DNA of 64,000 nt from Ectothiorhodospiraceae bacterium (GTDB lineage Bacteria; Pseudomonadota; Gammaproteobacteria; Nitrococcales; Aquisalimonadaceae): positions 62,001-126,000 of the forward strand of contig JAFIFU010000004.1 in the NCBI GenBank assembly GCA_020831885.1. The letters are read 5' to 3'. The notes under the pieces were generated by a model that was given only the letters and a program-made list of their open reading frames with translations, was not told the origin of the DNA and did not search any database. Each line of letters begins with the position of its first letter. The stretch's first letter is position 1. This document shows positions 43,789-52,709 of this stretch, in pieces. Position numbers and translations under genes: made by a program.

Positions 43789-45348
43789 TCATGCTTCCTC
43801 ACGCTGTTGCGCCTGCTCGCGGTAGCGATCCTTGAGCAGCCGCCGGGGCAGTTTGCCGTTGTCCAGTCGCGGCAGATCTTCCAGGAAATCCACGGTGCGC
43901 GGGCACTTGACGTTGGACAGGTGCTCGCGGCAGAAGGCGATCAGCGCCTGCTCCAGTGCGGCGTCCGGCGCGTGGCCCGGGTGCAGGCGGACGCAGGCCT
44001 TCACTTCCTCGCCGAATTCGGCGTTGGGTACGCCGATCACGGCGCAGTCCGCCACGGCGTCGTGGCGCAACAGCGCGTCCTCGATCTCCTGGGGATAGAT
44101 GTTCACCCCGCCGGAGATGATGAGATCGGTGCGGCGATCGCTGAGGAACAGAAAACCGTCCTCGTCCACGTATCCCAGGTCGCCGTAGGTGGCCATGTCC
44201 TCGGTCAGGTACACGCTGCGGGTTTTCTCCGGCTCGTTGTAGTACTCGAAGCGCGGACCGCCGGAGAAGTAAATCAGCCCCACCTCCCCGGGCGGCAGCT
44301 CGCGGCCGTCCTCGTCCAGGATGTGCAGCTTGCCCAAGGTGGCCCGCCCCACGGAGCCGGGCTTTCGCAGCCAGTCCTCGGAGTTGATGATGGTGATGCC
44401 CACCCCTTCCGAGCCCGCGTAGTATTCCCAGATGATGGGCCCCCACCAGTCGATCATACGCTGCTTCACATGCACCGGGCACGGTGCGGCGGCATGGATG
44501 GCCACTTTCAGGCTGGAGGTGTCGTAGCGCTTACGCTCGTCCTCGGGCAGATCCAGCATGCGGATAAACATGGTGGGCACCCACTGGCTGTGGGTGACGC
44601 GGTACTGCTGGATGGCGTTCAGGGCGTCATGGGGGTCGAAGCGCCCGAGCACGATCACGGTGCCCCCCGCCTCCACCACGCGCATGCTGTAGCGCAGCGG
44701 CGCGGCGTGGTAGAGGGGCGCCGGCGACAGGTAGACGGCGTTCTCGTCGAAGCCGAAACCGCTGCGCCAGTTGGCCACTTCGGCATCGGGCTTGTCGCGT
44801 TCCTCAATGGGGATCAGCGGCTTGGAGACCCCCTTGGGCAGGCCCGTGGTGCCGGAGGAGTACAGCAGGTCCCGCCCGGCGGGGCGCTCCGGCAGGTCCT
44901 GCCGGTGGGGGGCGGCATCCACCGCCTGGCGATAATCGGGATACGGCAGGCGGCCCGCGCCATTCAGGGAATAGCAGGCGATGGCCTGCTGGCCGGTGAG
45001 CGCCAATGCCGCCTGGGCGGTTTCCGCATACTGCCCACTGACGATGAACAGGCGGCATTCGCTGTTCTCCAGGATGTAGGCCACCTCCCGGGGTTTGAGG
45101 TGGGTGCTGATCACGGTGAAGTAGACACCGGCACGCACCGCCCCCCAGGCGATCTCGAACAGCGTCGGGTGGTTCTCCATCAGCAGGGCGATGTGATCCC
45201 CCGGCTGGAGTCCCTGGTCGATCAGCCACCAGGCGGCCTGGAGGGAGCGCTGATGCAGTTCACCAAAGGTGACGGTTTCCCCCGTCTGCGGAAACTCGTA
45301 CGCCGTTTTCCGCGGGAACCTCCCGGCCCAGGCCTGGATCTGGGGCAT
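43789..45348 (-). CDS. AMP-forming acyl-CoA ligase
   Basis: ANL-family ligase of 519 residues. The ATG at 45348 (MPQIQAWAGRF) has GGAGGAG six bases before it and is preferred to the ATG five codons earlier. Motifs: YSSGTTGLPKGVSKP (P-loop), LSPAPLYHAAPL, EYYAGSEGVGITIINSEDWL (in place of the common YGxTE), GEVGLIYFSGG, YGDLGYVDEDGFLFLSDRRTDLIISGGVNIYPQEIE, and a terminal LDNGKLPRRLLKDRY with the catalytic Lys. The EYYAGSEG form is typical of crotonobetaine/branched or bile-acid-type ligases. It sits between two CoA-transferases on one leftward transcript. Confidence 0.88.
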   Translation of the reverse strand: MPQIQAWAGRFPRKTAYEFPQTGETVTFGELHQRSLQAAWWLIDQGLQPGDHIALLMENHPTLFEIAWGAVRAGVYFTVISTHLKPREVAYILENSECRLFIVSGQYAETAQAALALTGQQAIACYSLNGAGRLPYPDYRQAVDAAPHRQDLPERPAGRDLLYSSGTTGLPKGVSKPLIPIEERDKPDAEVANWRSGFGFDENAVYLSPAPLYHAAPLRYSMRVVEAGGTVIVLGRFDPHDALNAIQQYRVTHSQWVPTMFIRMLDLPEDERKRYDTSSLKVAIHAAAPCPVHVKQRMIDWWGPIIWEYYAGSEGVGITIINSEDWLRKPGSVGRATLGKLHILDEDGRELPPGEVGLIYFSGGPRFEYYNEPEKTRSVYLTEDMATYGDLGYVDEDGFLFLSDRRTDLIISGGVNIYPQEIEDALLRHDAVADCAVIGVPNAEFGEEVKACVRLHPGHAPDAALEQALIAFCREHLSNVKCPRTVDFLEDLPRLDNGKLPRRLLKDRYREQAQQREEA

Positions 45349-45421
45349 GCCGTTCTCCTCCATTACTCGGACTACCGGAGCCGCACCCGGACGCACCGCA
45401 GTGCCGGGCCGCGCCCTTTCG

Positions 45422-46645
45422 TCAGATGACGTCGGCCTTGGCCAGCCGATCGAGTTCTTCCCCGTCCAGGCCCAGCAGCCCGGACAGCACCTCCCGGGTG
45501 TGCTGCCCCAGGGTGGGCGGCGCCTGGCGGTATTCCACCGGTGTTTCGGACAGCCGGATGGGGCTGGCGACCTGGGGGATCTCGCCGGCCAGCGGATGAG
45601 GCATGCTGAGCTGCATGCCCCGCGCCTGGATGTGCGGATCCTGAAACACCTGATCAATGTTGTTGATGGGGCCGCAGGGCACGCCGGCCTGCTCCAGCAG
45701 GCTGATCCACTCGACCGTTGTGCGCATGACCGTGGCCTGGCGCAGCATGGGGATCAACTCACCCCGGTTGCGCACCCGTTCCGCGTTGGTGGCGTAACGG
45801 GAATCGGCGGCCCATTCCGGCCGGTCCAGCACCTGGCAGAGCCGCGCGAACTGGCTGTCGTTGCCCACGGCCAGGATCATGTTGCCGTCCGCGGTGGGGA
45901 AATCCTGGTACGGGACCACGTTGGGGTGGGCGTTGCCCAGGCGCTGCGGCACCTGGCCGGTGGTGAGGTAGTTCATGGCCTGGCTTGCGAGGCAGGCCAC
46001 CTGCACGTCCAGCAGCGCCAGGTCGATGTGCTGGCCCACGCCGGTCTGGTCGCGATGGGACAGGGCCGCCAGCACCGAGGTGGCGGCGTACATGCCGGTG
46101 AGGATGTCCGCCAGGGCCACGCCCACCTTCATGGGGCCGCCGCCGGGTTCGCCGTCCGGGTGGCCGGTAATGCTCATCAGGCCGCCCATGCCCTGGATGA
46201 GGAAGTCGTACCCGGCCCGGGCGGCATACGGTCCGGTCTGGCCGAAGCCGGTGATGGAGCAGTAGATCAGGCGCGGATTGACCTTGGACAGGCTTTCGTA
46301 ATCCAGCCCGTACTGGCGCAGACCGCCCAGCTTGAAGTTCTCCAGCAGGATATCCGACTGCGCCGCCAGTTCCCGCACCATCCGCTGCCCCTCGGGCCGG
46401 GTGAAATCGATGGTGACGGATTTCTTGTTGCGGTTGGTGCAGGCGTAGTAGGAGGATTCGCTGGTGTTCCCGCCCCGGGCGTCCTGCACGTAGGGCGGGC
46501 CCCAGGTGCGGGTGTCGTCTCCGCGGCCGGGGCGCTCCACCTTGACCACTTCGGCGCCGAGATCCGCCAGGATCTGGGATGCCCACGGCCCGGCCAGGAT
46601 ACGGGAGAGATCCAGCACCCGGACATGGGACAGGGCTCCGCTCAT
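45422..46645 (-). CDS. CaiB/BaiF family CoA-transferase
   Basis: 407-residue family III CoA-transferase. The ATG at 46645 overlaps the stop of the racemase-like gene by four bases (ATGA); the 516-residue track version runs back into that gene. Motifs: [105 protein letters not shown] with the catalytic Asp, and [15 protein letters not shown]. Its full set of motifs is close to formyl-CoA/crotonobetainyl-CoA transferase types and to succinyl-CoA:glutarate (SUGCT-like) proteins. The substrate is unknown. Confidence 0.88.
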   Translation of the reverse strand: MSGALSHVRVLDLSRILAGPWASQILADLGAEVVKVERPGRGDDTRTWGPPYVQDARGGNTSESSYYACTNRNKKSVTIDFTRPEGQRMVRELAAQSDILLENFKLGGLRQYGLDYESLSKVNPRLIYCSITGFGQTGPYAARAGYDFLIQGMGGLMSITGHPDGEPGGGPMKVGVALADILTGMYAATSVLAALSHRDQTGVGQHIDLALLDVQVACLASQAMNYLTTGQVPQRLGNAHPNVVPYQDFPTADGNMILAVGNDSQFARLCQVLDRPEWAADSRYATNAERVRNRGELIPMLRQATVMRTTVEWISLLEQAGVPCGPINNIDQVFQDPHIQARGMQLSMPHPLAGEIPQVASPIRLSETPVEYRQAPPTLGQHTREVLSGLLGLDGEELDRLAKADVI

Positions 46646-47775
46646 CCCAGCACCCCTTGCGCGCGCAGGGCCTCCAGTTCGTCGGCGCTGTAGCCGAGCC
46701 CGGAGAACACGTCCCCGGTGTCCGCCCCGGGTTTGACCGGCGTTCGGGGCGCATCCGGCGCGGTGCGGCTGAAACGCGGGGCCGGCGCGGGCTGGAGCAC
46801 TCCATCCACCTCCACAAAGCTCTGCCGCTCCCGGTTGTGCGGGTGCTGCGGGGCTTCGGTCATGGACAGCACCGGCGCGAAGCAGACATCGCTGCCTTCC
46901 ATCAGCTCGCACCATTCGTCCCGGGTCTTCTGGCGGAAGATCTCCGTCAGGCGCTCCTTGGCCTTCGGCCACTGGGCCGGGTCCAGTTGATCGCCCAGTT
47001 CCTCCGCGCGCAGCCCGGTCTTCTCCATCAGCAACTGGTAGAACTGCGGCTCGATGGAGCCGATGGAGACATACTTGCCGTCACGGGTTTCATAGGTGTC
47101 GTAGAAGTGGGCGGCGCCGTCCAGCATGTTGCTGCCCCGCTCATCCTTCCAGCCTCCGGAGGAGAGGAAGGAATACATCATGGTCATGAGCACGGCGGAG
47201 CCCTCCACCATGGAGGTGTCCACCACTTGCCCCTGGCCGGAGCGCTGGGCCTCGAACAGGGCGCACATCACGCCGAAGGCCAGAAACATGCCGCCACCGC
47301 CGAAGTCCCCCACCAGGTTGAGCGGCGGGACGGGGCGCTCCCCCTTGCGGCCGATGGCGTGCAGGGCGCCGGAGAGGGCGATGTAATTGATGTCGTGGCC
47401 GGCGGCTGGGGCCAGAGGCCCGGTCTGGCCCCAGCCGGTCATGCGGCCATAGACCAGCTTCGGGTTCCGCGCCTGGACGTGTTCCGGGCCGATGCCCAGG
47501 CGTTCCGCCACGCCGGGCCGGAAGCCTTCGATCAGCGCATCGGCGCTCTCGCACAGCTTGAGGAGCAGTTCCACACCCTTGGGGCTCTTGAGATCCAGGG
47601 CCACGGAACGCTTGCCCCGCTCGCTGATCTGCTCGGTTCCGGCCACCGTGCCGCTTTTACGCACCCGGGTGACGGAAATCACCTCGGCGCCCATGTCCGC
47701 GAACAGCATGCCGCAGAACGGAGCCGGGCCCAGCCCCTGGATTTCGATGATCCTCACGCCTTTCAACGGTCCCAT
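46642..47775 (-). CDS. Alpha-methylacyl-CoA racemase-like protein
   Basis: Interconverts (R)- and (S)-2-methylacyl-CoA so that branched chains can enter beta-oxidation; fold as in family III CoA-transferases. 377 residues from the ATG at 47775. Racemase marks: [62 protein letters not shown] with the catalytic histidine, and [19 protein letters not shown] with the catalytic aspartate, plus [17 protein letters not shown] typical of AMACR. CoA-transferases lack the GHD(I/L)NYI motif, which separates this call from its neighbours. First gene of a leftward group of four. Confidence 0.92.
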   Translation of the reverse strand: MGPLKGVRIIEIQGLGPAPFCGMLFADMGAEVISVTRVRKSGTVAGTEQISERGKRSVALDLKSPKGVELLLKLCESADALIEGFRPGVAERLGIGPEHVQARNPKLVYGRMTGWGQTGPLAPAAGHDINYIALSGALHAIGRKGERPVPPLNLVGDFGGGGMFLAFGVMCALFEAQRSGQGQVVDTSMVEGSAVLMTMMYSFLSSGGWKDERGSNMLDGAAHFYDTYETRDGKYVSIGSIEPQFYQLLMEKTGLRAEELGDQLDPAQWPKAKERLTEIFRQKTRDEWCELMEGSDVCFAPVLSMTEAPQHPHNRERQSFVEVDGVLQPAPAPRFSRTAPDAPRTPVKPGADTGDVFSGLGYSADELEALRAQGVLG

Positions 47776-47901
47776 TTAGCTCTCCTCGCTTCCGGCACAT
47801 CCCCGGCGGGTGCGCCACGCTCTGTCAGTGTTTGGTCAGGTAGACGGTATACCACGCCGGGCGCACCGGCGTCAGGCCGAAAGGCCCGCTTGCCGGAGAA
47901 C

Positions 47902-47922
47902 ACCGGCTTCCGAAGCCGGTGA
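47902..47922. terminator. Hairpin downstream of the acyl-CoA dehydrogenase gene
   Basis: CACCGGCTTCCGAAGCCGGTG is a nearly perfect 9-base stem with a three-base loop, 27 bases beyond the dehydrogenase stop on the minus strand. There is no U-run. It may stop transcription before the racemase-like gene or stabilise the mRNA end. Confidence 0.45.
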
Positions 47923-47948
47923 CCGTTCCGGCAGCACGGTGGGCCGGC

Positions 47949-49097
47949 TCACATGATGGTACGCGCCACCAGTTCCTTCATGATCTCGTTGGAACCGCCA
48001 TAGATCTTGCCCACCCGGGCGTTGGCGTACATGCGGGCGATGGGGTAGTCCAGCACGTATCCGTAACCGCCGTGGAGCTGCAGGCACTCGTCGATGATTT
48101 CGCAGTTTTTCTGGGTGGTCCACCACTTGGCCATGGCGGCGGTGGCGGGATCCAGTTCACCGGCCAGCAGCTTGACCATGCACTGGTCCACGAACGTGGT
48201 GGCGATGGTCGCCTCGGTCCTGCATTCCGCCAGCTTGAACCGTGTGTTCTGCATTTCCGACAGGGATTTGCCGAACACCTGGCGGTTCTTCACGTACTCG
48301 GCGGTGAGGTCCACGGCCTTGTGCATGCTGGCCTGGGCGGACAGGGCGATGATCATCCGCTCCTGCCCCAACTGCTGCATGAGCTGGTAGAACCCCTTGC
48401 CCTCCTCCATGCCCAGGAGGTTGTCCGCCGGCACGCGCACATCGTCGAAGAACAGCTCGGCGGTGTCCTGTGCCTTCTGGCCGATCTTCTTCAGAATACG
48501 GCCGCGGCGGAAGCCGTCCGCCTTGTCGGTCTCCACCATGATCAGCGACACCCCGCGGGAACCGGCGTTGGGGTCGGTCTTGGTGATCACGCAGATCAGG
48601 TTGGCGTGGTAACCGTTGGTGATGAAGGTCTTGGAGCCGTTGATCACGTACGCGTCGCCGTCGCGTACGGCCCGGGTCTTCACGCTCTTGAGGTCGGAGC
48701 CCGCACCCGGCTCGGACATGGCGATGGCCGCCACGATCTCGCCGGTGGCCATGCGCGGCAGCCAGCGCTGCTTCTGCTCCTCGGTGCCGTAGGCCAGGAT
48801 GTAGTGGGCCACGATGCCGCTGTGCACACCGATTCCGAAGTTGACCAGGGCGCGGGTCATCTCGATGTTCAGCACCGCCTCATGGGCGAAGTTGCCGCCG
48901 CCACCGCCGTATTCCTCGGGGATGCTGGCGAGGAGCATGCCCATCTCGCCGGCCTTGTTCCACAGTTCCCGGTCGATGTAGCCCTGCTCGTCGAACCGCT
49001 CCTGGTGCGGCACGAACTCCCGCTCGAAGAACTTGCGTGCCGAGTCCGCCAACATCTGCAGTTCGTCGTTCATCCACGGTGATGTGTAGTTCTCCAC
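47949..49097 (-). CDS. Acyl-CoA dehydrogenase
   Basis: FAD-dependent acyl-CoA dehydrogenase of 382 residues, starting with GTG at 49097 after AGGGG; an ATG at 49073 is the alternative. It has the complete pattern: LLASIPEEYGGGGGNFAHEAV, AIAMSEPGAGSDLKSVKTRA, YVINGSKTFITNGYHANLI, ELFFDDVRVPADNLLGMEEGKGF, VKNRQVFGKSLSEMQNTRF, and LQLHGGYGYVLDYPIARMYANARVGKIYGGSNEIMKELVARTIM. The last part holds the YGGSNEI form in place of the common YEGTxxI, as in long-chain and FadE-like types. It follows the ligase at 49290 on the same strand after 192 bases. Confidence 0.92.
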   Translation of the reverse strand: MENYTSPWMNDELQMLADSARKFFEREFVPHQERFDEQGYIDRELWNKAGEMGMLLASIPEEYGGGGGNFAHEAVLNIEMTRALVNFGIGVHSGIVAHYILAYGTEEQKQRWLPRMATGEIVAAIAMSEPGAGSDLKSVKTRAVRDGDAYVINGSKTFITNGYHANLICVITKTDPNAGSRGVSLIMVETDKADGFRRGRILKKIGQKAQDTAELFFDDVRVPADNLLGMEEGKGFYQLMQQLGQERMIIALSAQASMHKAVDLTAEYVKNRQVFGKSLSEMQNTRFKLAECRTEATIATTFVDQCMVKLLAGELDPATAAMAKWWTTQKNCEIIDECLQLHGGYGYVLDYPIARMYANARVGKIYGGSNEIMKELVARTIM

Positions 49098-49277
49098 AGC
49101 GTCTGCCCCTTATGCCTGAAAGGTTTTACGTGCACCGTGCCGGGGAAGCGACGCTTCCCGGGCAGCGGGCAGTCCGCCTTCGAGTCTGCAGAATGCCCTG
49201 CGACGGGAACAATGGCCGCTACGCTCAAATACGTTGGCCGAACAGTTCACCGGCCGGCGTGCGTCTATCGGGAGCCG

Positions 49278-49297
49278 CCCGGCGACTGTTCAGTCGC
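49278..49297. terminator. Hairpin overlapping the ligase stop codon
   Basis: CGGCGACTGTTCAGTCGCCG is a perfect 8-base stem with a four-base loop and contains the TGA of the acyl-CoA ligase gene. It may act as an mRNA end or stop for the minus-strand transcript; there is no U-run. Confidence 0.4.
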
Positions 49298-50855
49298 CGC
49301 GGATACGGCCCTCCGCGGCCCACCGGCGCAGGGTCTTCTTGTCCAGCTTTCCGTAGGTGGTGAGGGGCATGGCGTCCAGGAAGAACACGTTCTTGGGCCG
49401 CTTGTAGGCGGAGAGCCGGTCGCGGCATGCCTCCATCACTCCCCGGGCGGTGAGTTCCGCACCCGCCTCCGGGACGACGCAGGCGGTGACCGCCTCGCCC
49501 CAGTCCGCATCCGGCAAGCCCACCACCGCCGCCTGGCTGACCCCGGGAAGGGACTGGACGACGCTCTCCACCTCGACCGAGTACACGTTCATTCCGCCGG
49601 AGATGATCATGTCCTTCTTGCGATCCAGCAGATACACGTAGCCGTCGGCGTCCTGCTTTCCGATGTCCCCCGTGTGCAGCCAGCCGCCCACCAGGGTTTC
49701 CGCCGTCTTCTCCGGCAGGCCGTGGTAGCCCAGCATGGTGTAGGGCGCACGCACGGCGATTTCCCCGCTCTCGCCGGTTGGCACCGGCCGGCCGTTGTCG
49801 TCCACGATGCGCACCTCGGCCATGATCGCGGGCTGGCCGCAGCTCTTCAGACGGTGGACCAGATGCTCGTCCAGCCGGTGATCCTCCCGGCGCAGGCGGG
49901 TGATGAAGTTGGGCACCTCCGACTGGCCGTACAACTGCATGAACACCGGCCCGAACACGGAAAGCCCCTGGGTCAGACGCTCCACGGTGATGGGGGCGGC
50001 GCCGTACATGATGGTGCGCAGGGAGGACAGATTCCGGGAGCTGTCGCCGATCCAGTCCAGCACGCGGTAGATCATGGTGGGCACGAGAAAGGTGAAGGTG
50101 ACGCCGTCCTCCTCGATCCGCCGCACCACGGTTTCCGGGTCGAAGCGCCGCTCGATGAAGTGGGTGGCCCCCTTGATCAGGCCGGCCATCATCAGCGCGC
50201 CGGCACTGTGTGGCAGCGGCGAGGACAGCAGCAGGCGCTCATCGTCCTGCAGCCCGATTTCCATGACGTGGGCGTACATGTTGAGCGTGGCGCTGCGCTG
50301 GGAATGCATCACGCCCTTGGGCATTCCGGTGGTGCCCCCCGTGTAGGTGACCCGCGCCAGATCATCCGGGCTCACATCCACCTGGGGCACGCCGTCCTGA
50401 CCGGTGGCCAGGAACGCCTGCCAGGGAATCACCCCCTCCGGGCAGGCGTCCGCATCGGCCAGACCGACGATGGTGGTCAGTTCCGGCCAGTGCCCGCGGT
50501 TCCGCTGCACCAGGTCGAAAAAACTGGGCCCCACCACGGCCAGCCGGGCGCCGGAGTCGGCGACGATGTAGCGGATCTCGTCCTCGCCCAGCATGTCGTT
50601 CAACGGCACCTTGGCGGCGCCGCTCTGGACGATGGCCTGATCCGCCACCGCGAACTCGGTGCAGTTGGACATCATCAAGGCCACCCGGGTGTTGGGCACC
50701 ACACCGGCGGCAATCATGGCGTGGGCGACCCGGCAGCTCTGTCGGAACAGCTCCGCATAGCTCAGCTCCCGGCCCTCGAACACGACTGCCGTGCGCTCGC
50801 CGTGGCGCCGCATTGCACTGGTAAACAGGGATTTCAGAGTCAACTGGCTATCCAT
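49290..50855 (-). CDS. AMP-forming acyl-CoA ligase
   Basis: 521-residue ANL-superfamily ligase. The start at 50855 (MDSQLTLKSLF) has CGGAG upstream; the 63 preceding residues in the track come from other sequence. Motifs: TYTGGTTGMPKGVMHSQRS (P-loop), LLLSSPLPHSAGALMMAGLIKGA, LYGQSEVPNFITRL (a YGxSE variant), GEIAVRAPYTMLGYHG, TGDIGKQDADGYVYLLDRKKDMIISGGMNVYSVEVE, and TTYGKLDKKTLR with the catalytic Lys. It probably activates a fatty, aromatic or branched acid. It lies upstream of the acyl-CoA dehydrogenase at 47949 in the same direction. Confidence 0.9.
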   Translation of the reverse strand: MDSQLTLKSLFTSAMRRHGERTAVVFEGRELSYAELFRQSCRVAHAMIAAGVVPNTRVALMMSNCTEFAVADQAIVQSGAAKVPLNDMLGEDEIRYIVADSGARLAVVGPSFFDLVQRNRGHWPELTTIVGLADADACPEGVIPWQAFLATGQDGVPQVDVSPDDLARVTYTGGTTGMPKGVMHSQRSATLNMYAHVMEIGLQDDERLLLSSPLPHSAGALMMAGLIKGATHFIERRFDPETVVRRIEEDGVTFTFLVPTMIYRVLDWIGDSSRNLSSLRTIMYGAAPITVERLTQGLSVFGPVFMQLYGQSEVPNFITRLRREDHRLDEHLVHRLKSCGQPAIMAEVRIVDDNGRPVPTGESGEIAVRAPYTMLGYHGLPEKTAETLVGGWLHTGDIGKQDADGYVYLLDRKKDMIISGGMNVYSVEVESVVQSLPGVSQAAVVGLPDADWGEAVTACVVPEAGAELTARGVMEACRDRLSAYKRPKNVFFLDAMPLTTYGKLDKKTLRRWAAEGRIRGD

Positions 50856-50868
50856 GGGACACTCCGGG

Positions 50869-50961
50869 TCAGTTCGCCATTTCCGGCAGGAACAGAACAA
50901 TGGCCGGGAACAGGCAGAGCAGGACCACCACCCGGATCTCGGCGACGAGCAATTCAGCCAT
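50869..50961 (-). pseudogene. Tail of a TRAP transporter large permease (DctM-like)
   Basis: Thirty codons from ATG to TGA read MAELLVAEIRVVVLLCLFPA and end IVLFLPEMAN. The pattern resembles the last helix and end of TRAP large permeases (FP-x-x-V-x-x-LP). No upstream part of such a gene is seen; the sequence before it is not permease-like. It ends 13 bases before the ligase start. Probably a leftover after deletion; a real 30-residue membrane peptide is possible. Confidence 0.35.
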
Positions 50962-51059
50962 ATAGAACAATACTTGCTGGCTGTCGACAACTTCCAGTAA
51001 CCGAAGAGCGCGCTCTCCACCGCGCAATCGGGCGCCGGACACACGGCTCTGACGCGCGA

Positions 51060-52709
51060 CTACAACCAGAGCAGGGCGGCAAGGGCCAGGAGCAGACACA
51101 TGACCACGCGACCCACGGCAGGCCAGCCGTGCAGGCGCCGTTCCTGCACCACCAGCCGCCGCAGCATCCGCCAGCGCTGGACACCCCGGACCGGATGGAA
51201 CGGTTGAGCCGGCAGGGCCACGGCGGCGGCTCGTTCCCCCGATCCGGGGAAATGTCGCCTCAGGGACGCCAGAACCACCGCCAGCAGTCCGCCCAGAACC
51301 AGCGGCCAAAGGGCATTGAGGATCGGCCCCGGGGTCAGTCCGCCGGCGCCGTTTCCGGCGGCCCCCGCCTGCCACCAGGGCAGCAGCATGGCGAGCAGAA
51401 CCAGGGACAGGTAGGGACCGTACCAGTGGACTCGCTCACCGGACACCGGCCCGTTGCCGGCGGGAGCCGCACGCACACACCACAGGAACCGCCACATCAG
51501 CATTGCCGTTGCGGCGCTGCTGAGTGACAGCGCCGGCGCCAGCCAGCCCGGGTTCCAGGCACCTTCCGCCGCCTGGATGACGGCGGTCTTGACCAGGAAT
51601 CCGCCGGTGAACGGCGCCGATGCCAGAGCCAGCGCCGGGAGCCAGAGTGCCAGCCAGACCCGCCGCCGCCAGGGGCCGGAAAACCGGGCCATCAGGCCGG
51701 TTCCCAGGAACAGCGCGGCCTTGGCCAGCCCGTGATGGACGATCAGGATCACCAGCGCCGGCCAGAAGGACACAACGCTTCCGCCGGCCCCGGCCGCGAG
51801 CCCCACCACCACAACCGCCAGCCCCATCTGGCTGACGCTGGACCAGGCCAGCATGGCCTTGGGGGAACCACTCGCCACACCCATCACCGCGCCGTAGAAG
51901 GCGCCGGCGAAGCCAAGCACCGCCAGGGCTTCGGCCGCCGGCGCAAACGCCCCGGCGCCGGGTTCCTGCAGGCGCCACACCCCGAGCAAACCGGCCTTGA
52001 TCATGGCCCCGCTGAGAACCGCGCTGGCCGGCACCGGCGCCACCGGGTGCGCCTTCGGCAACCAGGTGTGCAGCCCGAATGCCCCCAGCTTGATGCCGAA
52101 ACCCAGCCCCAGCAGCACCAGCATGAGGGGATGTGCGCTCCCGGCAATCCCATGGAAGCCCAGGGCCGTGTCGGGCCCGGCAAGGACCGCTGCCCAGGCA
52201 ACCGCCGTGATCAGCCCCAGTTCCGCCAGCATGACCATCACCAGGTACAGCCAGCCCGCGGCCAGCGCCCGGGGGCTGCGCTCATGCACCACCAGGCCCC
52301 AGGCGGCGAAGCTCATGAGCGCCAGACCGGCATAGAAACTCAGCAGATCCAGCGACAGGATCAGCAGCAGATTGCCGCCCAGCGCCGCCAGCCACAACGC
52401 GCAGAACGCGGTTTGCCGCTCCGACACCGCCCCGGGGCCGGCGGCATACCAGCCCGCCAGCAGCCAGACCAGCGCCGTGGGCAACAGGAACCCGCGGGCC
52501 GCCGTATCCATGCCGATGATGAGCCCCGGTGAGAAGGCGGCAATCTCCAGCACGACGCCCTGCCCCGGGACCAGTGCCAGGAGCAGGGCCGGGACGGTTG
52601 CCAGGGGAAGCATCAGGCCCGGGAACGGCTTTTTCCGCAGCCAGGGCAACAGCACCAGCGCGGCCCAGGGCGCCAGCAAGGCGGCAACCAGCAGCCAGCC
52701 GGCGTTCAT
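51060..52709 (-). CDS. Proton-translocating antiporter-like subunit (second MrpD/NuoM-type)
   Basis: Membrane subunit of the NuoL/M/N-MrpA/D superfamily, about 549 residues and 14 helices. The start at 52709 overlaps the previous gene by four bases (ATGA); the longer track ORF has a false leader. Superfamily elements: LSLDLLSFYAGLALMSFAAWGLVVHE, FGIKLGAFGLHTWLPKAHPVAPVPASAVLSGAMIKAGLLGVWRL (with the proton-path Lys and His), SSVSQMGLAVVVVG, HHGLAKAALFLGTG, and APFTGGFLVKTAVIQAA. It is the last gene of the antiporter operon and may take the place of the N-terminal part of MrpA, which is otherwise missing. HyfB-like is an alternative name. Confidence 0.85.
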   Translation of the reverse strand: MNAGWLLVAALLAPWAALVLLPWLRKKPFPGLMLPLATVPALLLALVPGQGVVLEIAAFSPGLIIGMDTAARGFLLPTALVWLLAGWYAAGPGAVSERQTAFCALWLAALGGNLLLILSLDLLSFYAGLALMSFAAWGLVVHERSPRALAAGWLYLVMVMLAELGLITAVAWAAVLAGPDTALGFHGIAGSAHPLMLVLLGLGFGIKLGAFGLHTWLPKAHPVAPVPASAVLSGAMIKAGLLGVWRLQEPGAGAFAPAAEALAVLGFAGAFYGAVMGVASGSPKAMLAWSSVSQMGLAVVVVGLAAGAGGSVVSFWPALVILIVHHGLAKAALFLGTGLMARFSGPWRRRVWLALWLPALALASAPFTGGFLVKTAVIQAAEGAWNPGWLAPALSLSSAATAMLMWRFLWCVRAAPAGNGPVSGERVHWYGPYLSLVLLAMLLPWWQAGAAGNGAGGLTPGPILNALWPLVLGGLLAVVLASLRRHFPGSGERAAAVALPAQPFHPVRGVQRWRMLRRLVVQERRLHGWPAVGRVVMCLLLALAALLWL

